The notes beneath the pieces are model-generated. The model was given only the letters and a program-made list of their open reading frames with translations, did not search any database and was not told the DNA's origin. A stretch of DNA of 9,753 bases, taken from JAQBXX01 sp963925015 (GTDB lineage Bacteria; Pseudomonadota; Gammaproteobacteria; SURF-13). Below, piece after piece: positions 1-6,930 of the stretch. The position numbers were made by a program, and so were the translations under genes. Within the stretch, counting starts at the first letter, position 1. Every line of letters starts with the position of its first letter. Location: NCBI GenBank assembly GCA_963925015.1, contig CAWUTX010000071.1, positions 1 through 9,753 on the forward strand, written 5' to 3'.

Positions 1-247
1 GCTCGAAATTCTCAGCGCCGATATTCAGCGCCATCTCCGCCTCGCTGCTGTCGGTGGTGAAACGCGCACCGCGTTGATGCCCATGGCGTTGCAATTCCAC
101 CATCACACCGCCTTGCGGATTGCCGCTTTGAAGGTACACCGGCGGCAGCGCGGACAGTGACGACGTGCTGAAACCGTCGCCGCGCAGATGAAATCCGCAG
201 CCCGTGAGCAGCAGCATCATTCCCCATATCGCTATACGTGTTTTCAT
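1..247 (-). CDS. lptE: LPS-assembly outer-membrane lipoprotein LptE, N-terminal part (cut by window edge)
   Basis: LptE (formerly RlpB) is the lipoprotein that plugs the LptD beta-barrel and helps insert lipopolysaccharide into the outer leaflet of the outer membrane. The reading frame starts at ATG 247-245 and runs open for 82 codons to the window edge, so the C-terminal half is missing. Residues 1-16 form a short lipoprotein signal peptide (Lys2 and Arg4, then a hydrophobic stretch) ending in the lipobox L14-T15-G16-C17. Cys17 would be the acylated residue, and Gly at +2 fits outer-membrane sorting by Lol. The motif GFHLRG immediately after the cysteine is the family hallmark. A GGAG Shine-Dalgarno (253-256) lies six bases before the ATG. 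It follows leuS, as in E. coli, where holA comes next; holA would lie outside this window. The repeat at 264-401 separates it from leuS. Confidence 0.93.
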   Translation of the reverse strand, partial: MKTRIAIWGMMLLLTGCGFHLRGDGFSTSSLSALPPVYLQSGNPQGGVMVELQRHGHQRGARFTTDSSEAEMALNIGAENFE

Positions 248-263
248 GTTCGCTCCACTTTAT

Positions 264-401
264 GGTATCTCTAAAAATTCGATCAAGGCGCGAGGGCAAG
301 GCGGGAATGCGCGAAAAAGCACAGTGTACAGGTAGTACACGAGCATTTTGAGCGCATTTCCAACGCGGCCATCGTGACTTTAGCGGGTTTTTAGAGGTGC
401 C
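264..401. repeat. 138-bp near-palindromic MITE-like intergenic element between leuS and lptE
   Basis: The ends are imperfect terminal inverted repeats: GGTATCTCTAAAAA at 264-277 and the complement of GGCACCTCTAAAAA at 388-401, matching at 12 of 14 positions. The symmetry continues inward to a perfect 6-bp stem GTGTAC (324-329) / GTACAC (335-340) around the loop AGGTA (330-334). Outer arms AATGCGC (306-312) and GCGCATT (352-358) also pair, so the whole element is one imperfect palindrome centred near 332. The sequence CTTTA flanks it on both sides (258-262 and 402-406), with one extra base on the left, and looks like a 5-bp target duplication. There is no room for a transposase, so it would be a non-autonomous element. 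The general design resembles intergenic repeats of other proteobacteria, but I cannot assign it to a named family. If transcribed with the operon it would form a long RNA hairpin between leuS and lptE. Confidence 0.75.
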
Positions 402-403
402 CT

Positions 404-2989
404 TTAATCAGCCACGACAATATTCACCAGTTTGCCCGGTACTACCACAATCTTCTTCACCGTTTTTCCATCCGTAAAACGCTTGACGTTGACGTCACCC
501 AGCGCGGTGTTTTCTATCGTCTTGGTATCAGCCTGTGCGGCCACCATTATACGCCCGCGCAGCTTGCCGCTCACCTGCACCACCAGCTCGATTTCATCCT
601 GCACCAGCGCGGACTCGTCCACCTCCGGCCACGGCGCGTCAATGACATCGCCGCCGAGCTCGAATTCCTTCCACAAACAGTGCGTGATGTGCGGCGTGAT
701 CGGCGCCAGCAGCCGCAGCAGGATGCCCAGACCTTCCCTCACCACCTCAGCCGCTTTGGGCGCACGTTCGAGCGCATTTAATATTTTCATGGTGCCGGAC
801 ACCACGGTGTTGAACTGGTGCTTGCCCATGTCGTAGTTGACCTGCTTGAGCGCCTGATGCACCTCTCGGCGCACGGCGGTATGTTCCGGGGCCGCGTTCT
901 TCCAGGATACAGTCTTGTCTGATGCAGCCGCCAACAGGGCATTATTCGCATAGGCAAACGTCCACAATCTCTTCAGGAAACGATAGGTGCCCTGCACACC
1001 GGCGTCGGACCACTCCAGCGTCTGCTCCGGCGGCGCGGCGAACATCATGAATAGACGTGCGGTATCGGCGCCGTATTTTCTGATCAACTCCTGCGGATCG
1101 ACGCCGTTGTTTTTTGATTTCGACATGGTTTCGATGCCGCCCACCGTTACCGGCTGGCCATCGCGCTTGAGCGTCGCCGCCACGGTACGCCCCTTGGCGT
1201 CGCGTGCCATGGTCACGTCGTGCGGGAAAAAATATTCCTTCTTGCCGCTCGCATGGGTGCGATAAAAGGTCTCGGCCAGCACCATGCCCTGCGTGAGCAG
1301 TTGGGTGAACGGCTCATCGCCCGCCACCAGCCCTTCGTCGCGCATCAGCTTGTGAAAGAAGCGCGCGTACAGGAGGTGTAGGATCGCGTGTTCGATGCCG
1401 CCTATGTATTGATCCACCGGCAACCAGTGACGTGCGCGCGCGTCCACCATGCCGCTCGTGCAACCGGGCGAGCAGTAACGTGCGTAGTACCAGGACGATT
1501 CCACAAAGGTATCCATGGTGTCGGTCTCGCGCCGCGCCGGTTTGCCGCACTGCGGACAAGTAGCTTCGTAAAACGCGGGCAGCTTGGCAAGCGGGTTGCC
1601 GCTGCCGTCCGGCACGATGTCTTCCGGTAGCACGACGGGCAAATCCTTATCCGGCACCGGCACGTCACCGCAATCGGCGCAATGAATGATCGGAATCGGG
1701 CAGCCCCAGTAGCGCTGGCGCGAAATGCCCCAGTCACGCAGGCGGAACTGGATGCGCGACTCGCCGAGATTCTTCGCCTTGAGCGCGGCCTCCATTTTAT
1801 TGAAAGCGCCCTCGAAATCGAGGCCGTCAAACGCGTTGGAATTGAGCAAGATGCCGGGTTCGGTGTAAGCGGTGGCCAGCGGAGATGCGAGATCGCCATC
1901 CGCAGGACGTATCACTTGCCTGACCGGAAGTTGATACCTCATCGCAAACTCAAAATCGCGCTCATCGTGCGCCGGTACCGCCATCACCGCGCCTTCGCCG
2001 TAACCCATGAGCACGTAGTTCGCCACCCACACCGGTAATTTTTCTCCGCTAAACGGATGGGTGACAAACTCACCCGTCGCCATGCCTTTCTTTTCCTGCG
2101 TGGCGAGCTCGGCCTCGGTCACGCCGCCTTTTTTGCACTCTTCGATGAAGACGCGCAGCGCGGGATTTTTCGCTGCGGCCTGTGTGGCCAGCGCATGTTC
2201 GGCGGCGACTGCGACATAGGTCGCGCCCATCAGCGTGTCGGGGCGCGTGGTGAATACTTTCAGAACGCCGCTGCCGTCGGCATACGGGAAATGCACCTCC
2301 ATGCCACGGCTCTTGCCGATCCAGTTTCTCTGCATGGCCTTCACTTGCTCAGGCCAGGCGGGTAGGTGATCGAGCCCGGCGAGCAATTCTTCGGCATAGG
2401 CGGTGATGCGGAAATAGTACATCGGAATCTCGCGCTTCTCGACCAGTGCGCCGCTGCGCCAGCCGCGCCCGTCGATCACCTGCTCGTTCGCCAGCACGGT
2501 CTGATCCACCGGATCCCAGTTCACCACGCCACTCTTCTTGTAGATGATGCCCTTCTTGAACAAACGCGTGAACAGCCACTGCTCCCAGCGGTAATATTCA
2601 GGATCGCAGGTGGCCAGCTCGCGCGACCAGTCATAACCGAAGCCCAGACTTTTCAACTGCCCGCGCATGGTGGCGATGTTGTCATAGGTCCACTGCGCGG
2701 GCGGCACGCTGTTCTGCATCGCGGCGTTTTCGGCGGGCAGACCAAACGCGTCCCAGCCCATGGGCTGCAACACATTCTTGCCCTGTGTGCGCTGATAACG
2801 CGCGATCACATCGCCGATGGTGTAGTTGCGCACATGGCCCATGTGCAGGCGGCCGCTCGGGTAGGGAAACATCGACAGGCAATAATACTTCGGGCGCGCG
2901 GGGTCTTCCTGCGCCTTGAATATCTGATGCTCATCCCAGTAGCGCTGGACTTCCTGTTCTATTTTTTCTGGATGATACTGTTCGTCCAT
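404..2989 (-). CDS. leuS: Leucyl-tRNA synthetase (class I)
   Basis: LeuRS charges tRNA-Leu with leucine in the cytoplasm and hydrolyses mischarged tRNA in its CP1 editing domain. The protein has 861 residues, against 860 in E. coli, and keeps E. coli spacing. The HIGH box is H49-M-G-H52. The editing domain (about 225-420) shows TTRPDT with Thr252, GYGEGA with Tyr330 and HDERD with Asp345, the conserved editing-pocket positions. A zinc-ribbon insertion has two Cys pairs (C437/C440 and C478/C481). The class I signature appears as TMSKS at 621-625, with Thr in place of the usual first Lys while the catalytically important second Lys (624) is kept. The anticodon-binding helical domain and a C-terminal domain (about 795-861) complete it. 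ATG 2989-2987 is chosen because the N-terminus (MDEQYHPEKIE) aligns with E. coli from its first residue; the Shine-Dalgarno is weak (GAAG). The gene starts 42 bp after lnt ends. Confidence 0.98.
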   Translation of the reverse strand: MDEQYHPEKIEQEVQRYWDEHQIFKAQEDPARPKYYCLSMFPYPSGRLHMGHVRNYTIGDVIARYQRTQGKNVLQPMGWDAFGLPAENAAMQNSVPPAQWTYDNIATMRGQLKSLGFGYDWSRELATCDPEYYRWEQWLFTRLFKKGIIYKKSGVVNWDPVDQTVLANEQVIDGRGWRSGALVEKREIPMYYFRITAYAEELLAGLDHLPAWPEQVKAMQRNWIGKSRGMEVHFPYADGSGVLKVFTTRPDTLMGATYVAVAAEHALATQAAAKNPALRVFIEECKKGGVTEAELATQEKKGMATGEFVTHPFSGEKLPVWVANYVLMGYGEGAVMAVPAHDERDFEFAMRYQLPVRQVIRPADGDLASPLATAYTEPGILLNSNAFDGLDFEGAFNKMEAALKAKNLGESRIQFRLRDWGISRQRYWGCPIPIIHCADCGDVPVPDKDLPVVLPEDIVPDGSGNPLAKLPAFYEATCPQCGKPARRETDTMDTFVESSWYYARYCSPGCTSGMVDARARHWLPVDQYIGGIEHAILHLLYARFFHKLMRDEGLVAGDEPFTQLLTQGMVLAETFYRTHASGKKEYFFPHDVTMARDAKGRTVAATLKRDGQPVTVGGIETMSKSKNNGVDPQELIRKYGADTARLFMMFAAPPEQTLEWSDAGVQGTYRFLKRLWTFAYANNALLAAASDKTVSWKNAAPEHTAVRREVHQALKQVNYDMGKHQFNTVVSGTMKILNALERAPKAAEVVREGLGILLRLLAPITPHITHCLWKEFELGGDVIDAPWPEVDESALVQDEIELVVQVSGKLRGRIMVAAQADTKTIENTALGDVNVKRFTDGKTVKKIVVVPGKLVNIVVAD

Positions 2990-3031
2990 GTCGCTTCAAT
3001 CCGGTGTGGCTGCAAAGTAAAGTGGGTTATT

Positions 3032-4585
3032 TTACGCGGAATCGACTGGGTTTTGTTGCGCAGGTTTCTTACGCAGCACGGGCCACAGCAATGCCAACAG
3101 CAGAGCGATGATTACAACGTAATTTCCCCAGCGCACATAGGGTGTCGTGCCCGCCATCGGCTGTGCGTTACCCGTCACCACGTGGGTCTCGAACTGCGGC
3201 GAGCGCGCTAGGACTTTCCCCTGCTCGTCAATGATCGCCGAGATGCCGTTGGTGGTGGCGCGCAGCATATAGCGCCCGGTTTCCAGCGCGCGCATGCGTG
3301 ACATCTGCAACGCCTGATGCGGGGCGAATGAATCGCCGTACCAGGCGTTGTTGGTGCCGTTCACCAGCAGCGCCGCCTGCGGCAAGGCTTGAATGATTTC
3401 CTCGCCGAACACGTCTTCGTAACAAATCGACACGCCGATCTTGTAACCGGCGGCCTCCAGCAGCGGCTGCCCGGCCGGCCCGGCGCTGTAACCCGACATG
3501 GGTAGATCAAAAAAACCAATCACCCCGCGCAGCCAGTCATCGAACGGGAGATAATCGCCGAACGGCACCAGGTGACGTTTGTAATAAAAACCGCTGCTGC
3601 TGCCGAGACTCAACATGCTGTTGTAATAGCGTTTTGATTCGCGCTCCAGCACCGAAATCCCGATCAGCATATCCGTGTGGTGCGTGCGCGCCTCGTTCTG
3701 CAATCCGGTGAGATAATTGTCGGCGACCTGATGATAAAACAGGGGCAGCGCCGCCTCCGGCCAGACGATCAGATCGCTGCCCCAATGACGCCGCGTGAGA
3801 TCGAGATAGAGGTCGAGCGTCCGCTGCGCCTGCTCCGGCTGCCATTTTATTTCCTGCGGGATGTTGCCCTGCACCAGTGCGACGCGCAGCGGTTTTCCTT
3901 GTGCGTGCGTCCACTGCACCTGGCCGAGCAGCGCCGCACCCGCCCATAGCGCGGTCAGCGCCGCGAGCGCGGCCATTTTTTGTTTTTTACCGGCCAGCCA
4001 CAGCGTGAGCAGCAACCCGGCGGAGAACGCCACCGCCCACGACACGCCGTACACGCCCAAGAGCGGCGCGAGCCCCGCAAGTGGCGCATCGATCTGGCTG
4101 TAACCTGCATTAAGCCATGGGAAGCCGGTAAACAGCCAGCCGCGCAGCCATTCAACAAATGTCCACGCGGCGGGCCACGCGGTGAGCAGGATCAGCAGGA
4201 TTTTTTTCTGCTCCGTGGCCTGCTCTGCGACCGGAAAGAAACGCGTGACGCAATAACCCAGCGCCGCCGGAAACAGTGCGAGCAGCGCGACAAACAGCGC
4301 CGTTAAAAAGCTCGCCAGGAAAATGCCGGCATAGCCGAAGTCGTGTATTGCGACATACACCCACGACACACCCACGCCGAACTGGCCGACGCCAAACAGC
4401 CAGCCTCGCCACAGCGCCCGGCGCGGTGATACCTCGATCCAGACGGAAAACAGCAGCACCAGCGCCACCAGTGCGAGCGGAAACAGGCCCAGCGGAGCGA
4501 AGGCGAGGGGTAACAGTGCGCCGGCCAGCAGGCTGAGCGTATCGCCGCGCCAGCCCGCGAGCTTACGCAACAGAAGTGGCTTCAC
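3032..4585 (-). CDS. lnt: Apolipoprotein N-acyltransferase Lnt
   Basis: Lnt is an inner-membrane enzyme that transfers an acyl chain from phospholipid to the N-terminal cysteine of apolipoproteins, the last step of lipoprotein maturation. With GTG 4585-4583 as start the protein has 517 residues, close to the 512 of E. coli. About 240 N-terminal residues form several membrane segments, then comes a periplasmic nitrilase-like domain and one C-terminal membrane segment near 488-505. The catalytic triad is visible: Glu277 in WPEAALP, Lys336 in YYKRHLVPFG and Cys388 in SICYEDVFG. The loop TNNAWYGDS (411-419) has Asn where many relatives have Asp (SNDAWFG). An ATG at 4684-4682 is in frame, but it would add 33 charged residues encoded inside corC. 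The GTG shares the bases GTGA with the corC stop and has no Shine-Dalgarno, which suggests translational coupling. A likely substrate, LptE, is encoded downstream. Confidence 0.96.
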   Translation of the reverse strand: MKPLLLRKLAGWRGDTLSLLAGALLPLAFAPLGLFPLALVALVLLFSVWIEVSPRRALWRGWLFGVGQFGVGVSWVYVAIHDFGYAGIFLASFLTALFVALLALFPAALGYCVTRFFPVAEQATEQKKILLILLTAWPAAWTFVEWLRGWLFTGFPWLNAGYSQIDAPLAGLAPLLGVYGVSWAVAFSAGLLLTLWLAGKKQKMAALAALTALWAGAALLGQVQWTHAQGKPLRVALVQGNIPQEIKWQPEQAQRTLDLYLDLTRRHWGSDLIVWPEAALPLFYHQVADNYLTGLQNEARTHHTDMLIGISVLERESKRYYNSMLSLGSSSGFYYKRHLVPFGDYLPFDDWLRGVIGFFDLPMSGYSAGPAGQPLLEAAGYKIGVSICYEDVFGEEIIQALPQAALLVNGTNNAWYGDSFAPHQALQMSRMRALETGRYMLRATTNGISAIIDEQGKVLARSPQFETHVVTGNAQPMAGTTPYVRWGNYVVIIALLLALLWPVLRKKPAQQNPVDSA

Positions 4586-5460
4586 ACAGAGGAGGATGTG
4601 GGGGATGCCGCGCTGTCGGCGGACGTGCGCACCATCACCTGCAACAGATGCAGTCGCCGACTGTCGGCGCGCAACACCTTGCAACGCAGATGGGCCAGCG
4701 TAATAGTCTCGCCGCGCTTGGGCAGACGGCCGTGATGGTGGGTGAGCACGCCGCCGATGGTGTCAAATTCCTCGCGACTGAAATCGGTGCCGAATTCACG
4801 GTTGAATTCCTCCACCGGCATCAGCGCCTGCACGGTGTAATTGGTGTCGCTGTGCTTGATGATGAAGGCCTCGTCATCGACGTCATGCTCATCTTCAATC
4901 TCGCCAACGATCTGCTCGAGCACGTCTTCAATCGTCACCAGCCCCGCCACACCGCCGTATTCATCCACCACCATGGCGATATGATTGCGGCTGTCGCGGA
5001 ATTCCTTGAGCAGCACGTTGAGGCGCTTGCTCTCCGGGATGAACACCGCCGGACGCAGTGCGTCACGCACCTTGAAGGTATTTTTGCCGCCCTCGGAAAA
5101 ATAGCCGAGCAGATCCTTGGCAAGCAGTATGCCCACCACCTCGTCGCGGCTTTCGCCCACCACCGGAAAGCGCGAGTGGGCCGACTCGATGATGAGCGGC
5201 AGAAATTCTTCCGGACGCGCATCGTGCGGCACCACCACCATCTGCGAACGCGGCACCATGATGTCGCGCACGCGCAGCTCGGATACAGCCAGCACGCCTT
5301 CGATCATGGTCAGCGCGTCGGCATCGAGCAGGTTGCGGCCTTCGGCGTCGCGCAGCAGCGCGATCAGTTGCTCACGATCCTGCGGTTCGCCCAGCAGCAC
5401 CTGGCTCAGGCGGTCGAGCCAGGAACGAGGAGGGGATACGGAGGTTTCGTCGTCAGTCAT
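4582..5460 (-). CDS. corC: CorC/YbeX-type CBS-domain protein (magnesium/cobalt homeostasis)
   Basis: This is the YbeX family, named CorC for its genetic link to CorA-dependent Mg2+/Co2+ efflux; the biochemical role is still unclear, and E. coli ybeX has also been linked to ribosome metabolism. The 292 residues equal the E. coli length. After a charged N-terminus (about 1-60), a first CBS domain begins at VRDIMVPRSQM (64-74). A second CBS domain follows (about 133-190) with DEYGGVAGLVTIEDVLE and an acidic tail GEIEDEHD. A CorC/HlyC C-terminal domain (about 203-280) has the typical TIGGVLTHHHGRLPKRGE. There is no DUF21 membrane domain, so it should be cytosolic and is not itself a transporter of the CNNM type. 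The tail after 280 is Ser/Ala-rich and probably disordered. ATG 5460-5458 lies 2 bp after the ybeY stop, and the stop TGA (4584-4582) overlaps the lnt GTG, so it is embedded in the operon. Confidence 0.95.
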   Translation of the reverse strand: MTDDETSVSPPRSWLDRLSQVLLGEPQDREQLIALLRDAEGRNLLDADALTMIEGVLAVSELRVRDIMVPRSQMVVVPHDARPEEFLPLIIESAHSRFPVVGESRDEVVGILLAKDLLGYFSEGGKNTFKVRDALRPAVFIPESKRLNVLLKEFRDSRNHIAMVVDEYGGVAGLVTIEDVLEQIVGEIEDEHDVDDEAFIIKHSDTNYTVQALMPVEEFNREFGTDFSREEFDTIGGVLTHHHGRLPKRGETITLAHLRCKVLRADSRRLHLLQVMVRTSADSAASPTSSSV

Positions 5461-5462
5461 AA

Positions 5463-5945
5463 TTATTTTTCAGTTCTATAAGGGTCAGGATAACCAAGGC
5501 CCGCTAGCATACGCGTCTCCATCCGCTCCATGACGGCGGCCTCGGCGTCATCGCGGTGGTCATAATCCAGCAGATGCAGCGTGCCGTGCACCACCATATG
5601 CGCCCAATGCGCCGCCGGTGTCTTGTGCTGCTCGCGTGCCTCGCGCGATACCACCGGAGCGCAGATCACGAGGTCGCCCAGATACTCCGGGACATCCTTC
5701 TCTCCGGACGCAAAGGATAGCACGTTGGTCGCGCCGCGCTTGTGACGGTAGGCGCTGTTCAGACGCGCAGCTTCCTCTTCGTCCACGATGCGCACCGTCA
5801 TTTCCGCCGCGTTGCATCGGCCGTCGAGTGCAGCCAGCGCCCAGCGCCGGATGTCTTTAACCAGCGGTAGCCCACGGCGCGTGACGGCGTATTGCACGTG
5901 AATACTATTTCCCCTGAGTATCTGCGTTGCGCTCGTAGTTTTCAT
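5463..5945 (-). CDS. ybeY: Endoribonuclease / rRNA maturation factor YbeY
   Basis: YbeY is a zinc-dependent single-strand endoribonuclease needed for 16S rRNA 3'-end maturation and ribosome quality control. It is recognised by YRHKRGATNVLSFASGE (66-82), then GDLVICAPVV (90-99), and the metal site H120-G-T-L-H124-L-L-D-Y-D-H130. All three zinc histidines are present, but the usual Gly of HGxLHLxGYDH is Asp127 (codon GAT). The start is uncertain. ATG 5945-5943 gives 160 residues (155 in E. coli) and overlaps ybeZ by 41 bp, but it has no Shine-Dalgarno. The conserved domain begins only near residue 15. An AGGGGA sits six bases before an in-frame ATT (5903-5901) and twelve before a GTG (5897-5895), which would give 146 or 144 residues. 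I list the longest form. The stop lies 2 bp before corC, and ybeZ, its usual partner, is immediately upstream. Confidence 0.93.
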   Translation of the reverse strand: MKTTSATQILRGNSIHVQYAVTRRGLPLVKDIRRWALAALDGRCNAAEMTVRIVDEEEAARLNSAYRHKRGATNVLSFASGEKDVPEYLGDLVICAPVVSREAREQHKTPAAHWAHMVVHGTLHLLDYDHRDDAEAAVMERMETRMLAGLGYPDPYRTEK

Positions 5946-6927
5946 AAGCCGTGACTATGCGTTGCACGAGCGGATGGCGCACCACATCCTGCGCGCGAAA
6001 AAAACTGAAGCTGATGCCTTCCACGCCCTTCAGCACCTCGACCGCGTGGCGCAAGCCCGACCTGCGCTCGCGCGGCAGATCGACCTGCGTCACGTCGCCG
6101 GTCACCACCACGGTGGAACCGAAACCGATGCGCGTGAGAAACATCTTCATCTGTTCGACCGTGGTGTTTTGCGCTTCATCAAGAATGATGAACGCCTCGT
6201 TCAGCGTGCGCCCGCGCATGTAGGCGAGCGGCGCGACCTCGATCACGTTGCGCTCGATGAGCTTGGCGACGCGCTCGAAGCCGAGCATCTCGTACAGCGC
6301 GTCGTACAGCGGGCGCAAATACGGATCGATCTTCTGCGCAAGATCGCCCGGCAGAAAGCCGAGACGTTCGCCGGCCTCGACGGCGGGGCGCACCAGCACC
6401 AGACGCCGCACGCGCTCGCGCTCCAGCGCCTCGACCGCGCACGCCACCGCGAGATAAGTCTTGCCGGTGCCCGCCGGGCCGACGCCGAAATTGATGTCGT
6501 GCGCCTGAATATGTTGCAGGTAGCGGCGCTGGTTCGGATTCTGCCCTTGAATCATGCCGTGGCGCGTGCGGATGCTGACCTCCGTGCGCGCGGCTTCTGC
6601 CTCCGCCGCGTCTGCAAGCGCGTCGATCTCGCCGCTGTTTAAAACCAGGTGTACACGCTCGCGCGTAAGCGGCTCGCGCTGCGCCTCGGCATACAACCCC
6701 TTCAGCACCTCGGTCGCCGCCTGCACCGGGACAGCGTCGCCGATGATGCGGAACATGTTGCCACGGTTGTTGATCTCCACACCCAGACGGCTCTCCACCT
6801 GGCGCAGGTGTTCGTCGAACTGGCCGCACAGGTTGGCTAGGCGCTGATTGTCGGCGGGCTCGAGCACAATGTCCCTCGAATGCGGCTGATCGATCTTCAC
6901 TGCCTGCGGATTCAGTCGTTTGGCCAT
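5905..6927 (-). CDS. ybeZ: PhoH-like P-loop NTPase YbeZ
   Basis: YbeZ (also called PhoL) is a cytosolic PhoH-family NTPase, related to the helicase domain of superfamily 1 enzymes, that works with YbeY in RNA processing. The 340 residues match the usual length (346 in E. coli). The N-terminal region (about 18-80) has the family pattern IVLEPADNQRLANLCG and RLGVEINNRGN, a KH-like region. The NTPase core has Walker A GPAGTGKT at 150-157, the PhoH signature RPAVEAGERLGFLPGD at 180-195, Walker B FIILDE at 246-251, and VVVTGDVTQVDLP at 273-285. ATG 6927-6925 lies 3 bp after the miaB stop with no visible Shine-Dalgarno, so translation is probably coupled to miaB. The last residues are encoded in the stretch that may also encode the start of YbeY in another frame. 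Confidence 0.96.
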   Translation of the reverse strand: MAKRLNPQAVKIDQPHSRDIVLEPADNQRLANLCGQFDEHLRQVESRLGVEINNRGNMFRIIGDAVPVQAATEVLKGLYAEAQREPLTRERVHLVLNSGEIDALADAAEAEAARTEVSIRTRHGMIQGQNPNQRRYLQHIQAHDINFGVGPAGTGKTYLAVACAVEALERERVRRLVLVRPAVEAGERLGFLPGDLAQKIDPYLRPLYDALYEMLGFERVAKLIERNVIEVAPLAYMRGRTLNEAFIILDEAQNTTVEQMKMFLTRIGFGSTVVVTGDVTQVDLPRERRSGLRHAVEVLKGVEGISFSFFRAQDVVRHPLVQRIVTAYENYERNADTQGK

Positions 6928-6930
6928 GAG

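Noticed and set aside
12..299. A 95-codon minus-strand open frame overlapping lptE in another frame.
   Set aside because: It is Arg-rich with no domain. The frame from ATG 247 encodes a textbook lipobox and the LptE motif CGFHLRG, so lptE is the real gene.
2990..3031. Separate leuS promoter or lnt terminator in the 42-bp gap.
   Set aside because: No hairpin with a T run and no recognisable -35/-10 pair could be seen.
2366..3211. A 281-codon plus-strand open frame opposite the 5' end of leuS and the 3' end of lnt.
   Set aside because: Both overlapped genes are certain, and the frame has no family features; it is a shadow of high G+C coding sequence.
4576..5481. A 301-codon open frame on the plus strand opposite corC.
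   Set aside because: It mirrors the codon bias of corC, is rich in His and Gln, shows no recognisable domain, and corC on the other strand is a clear family member.
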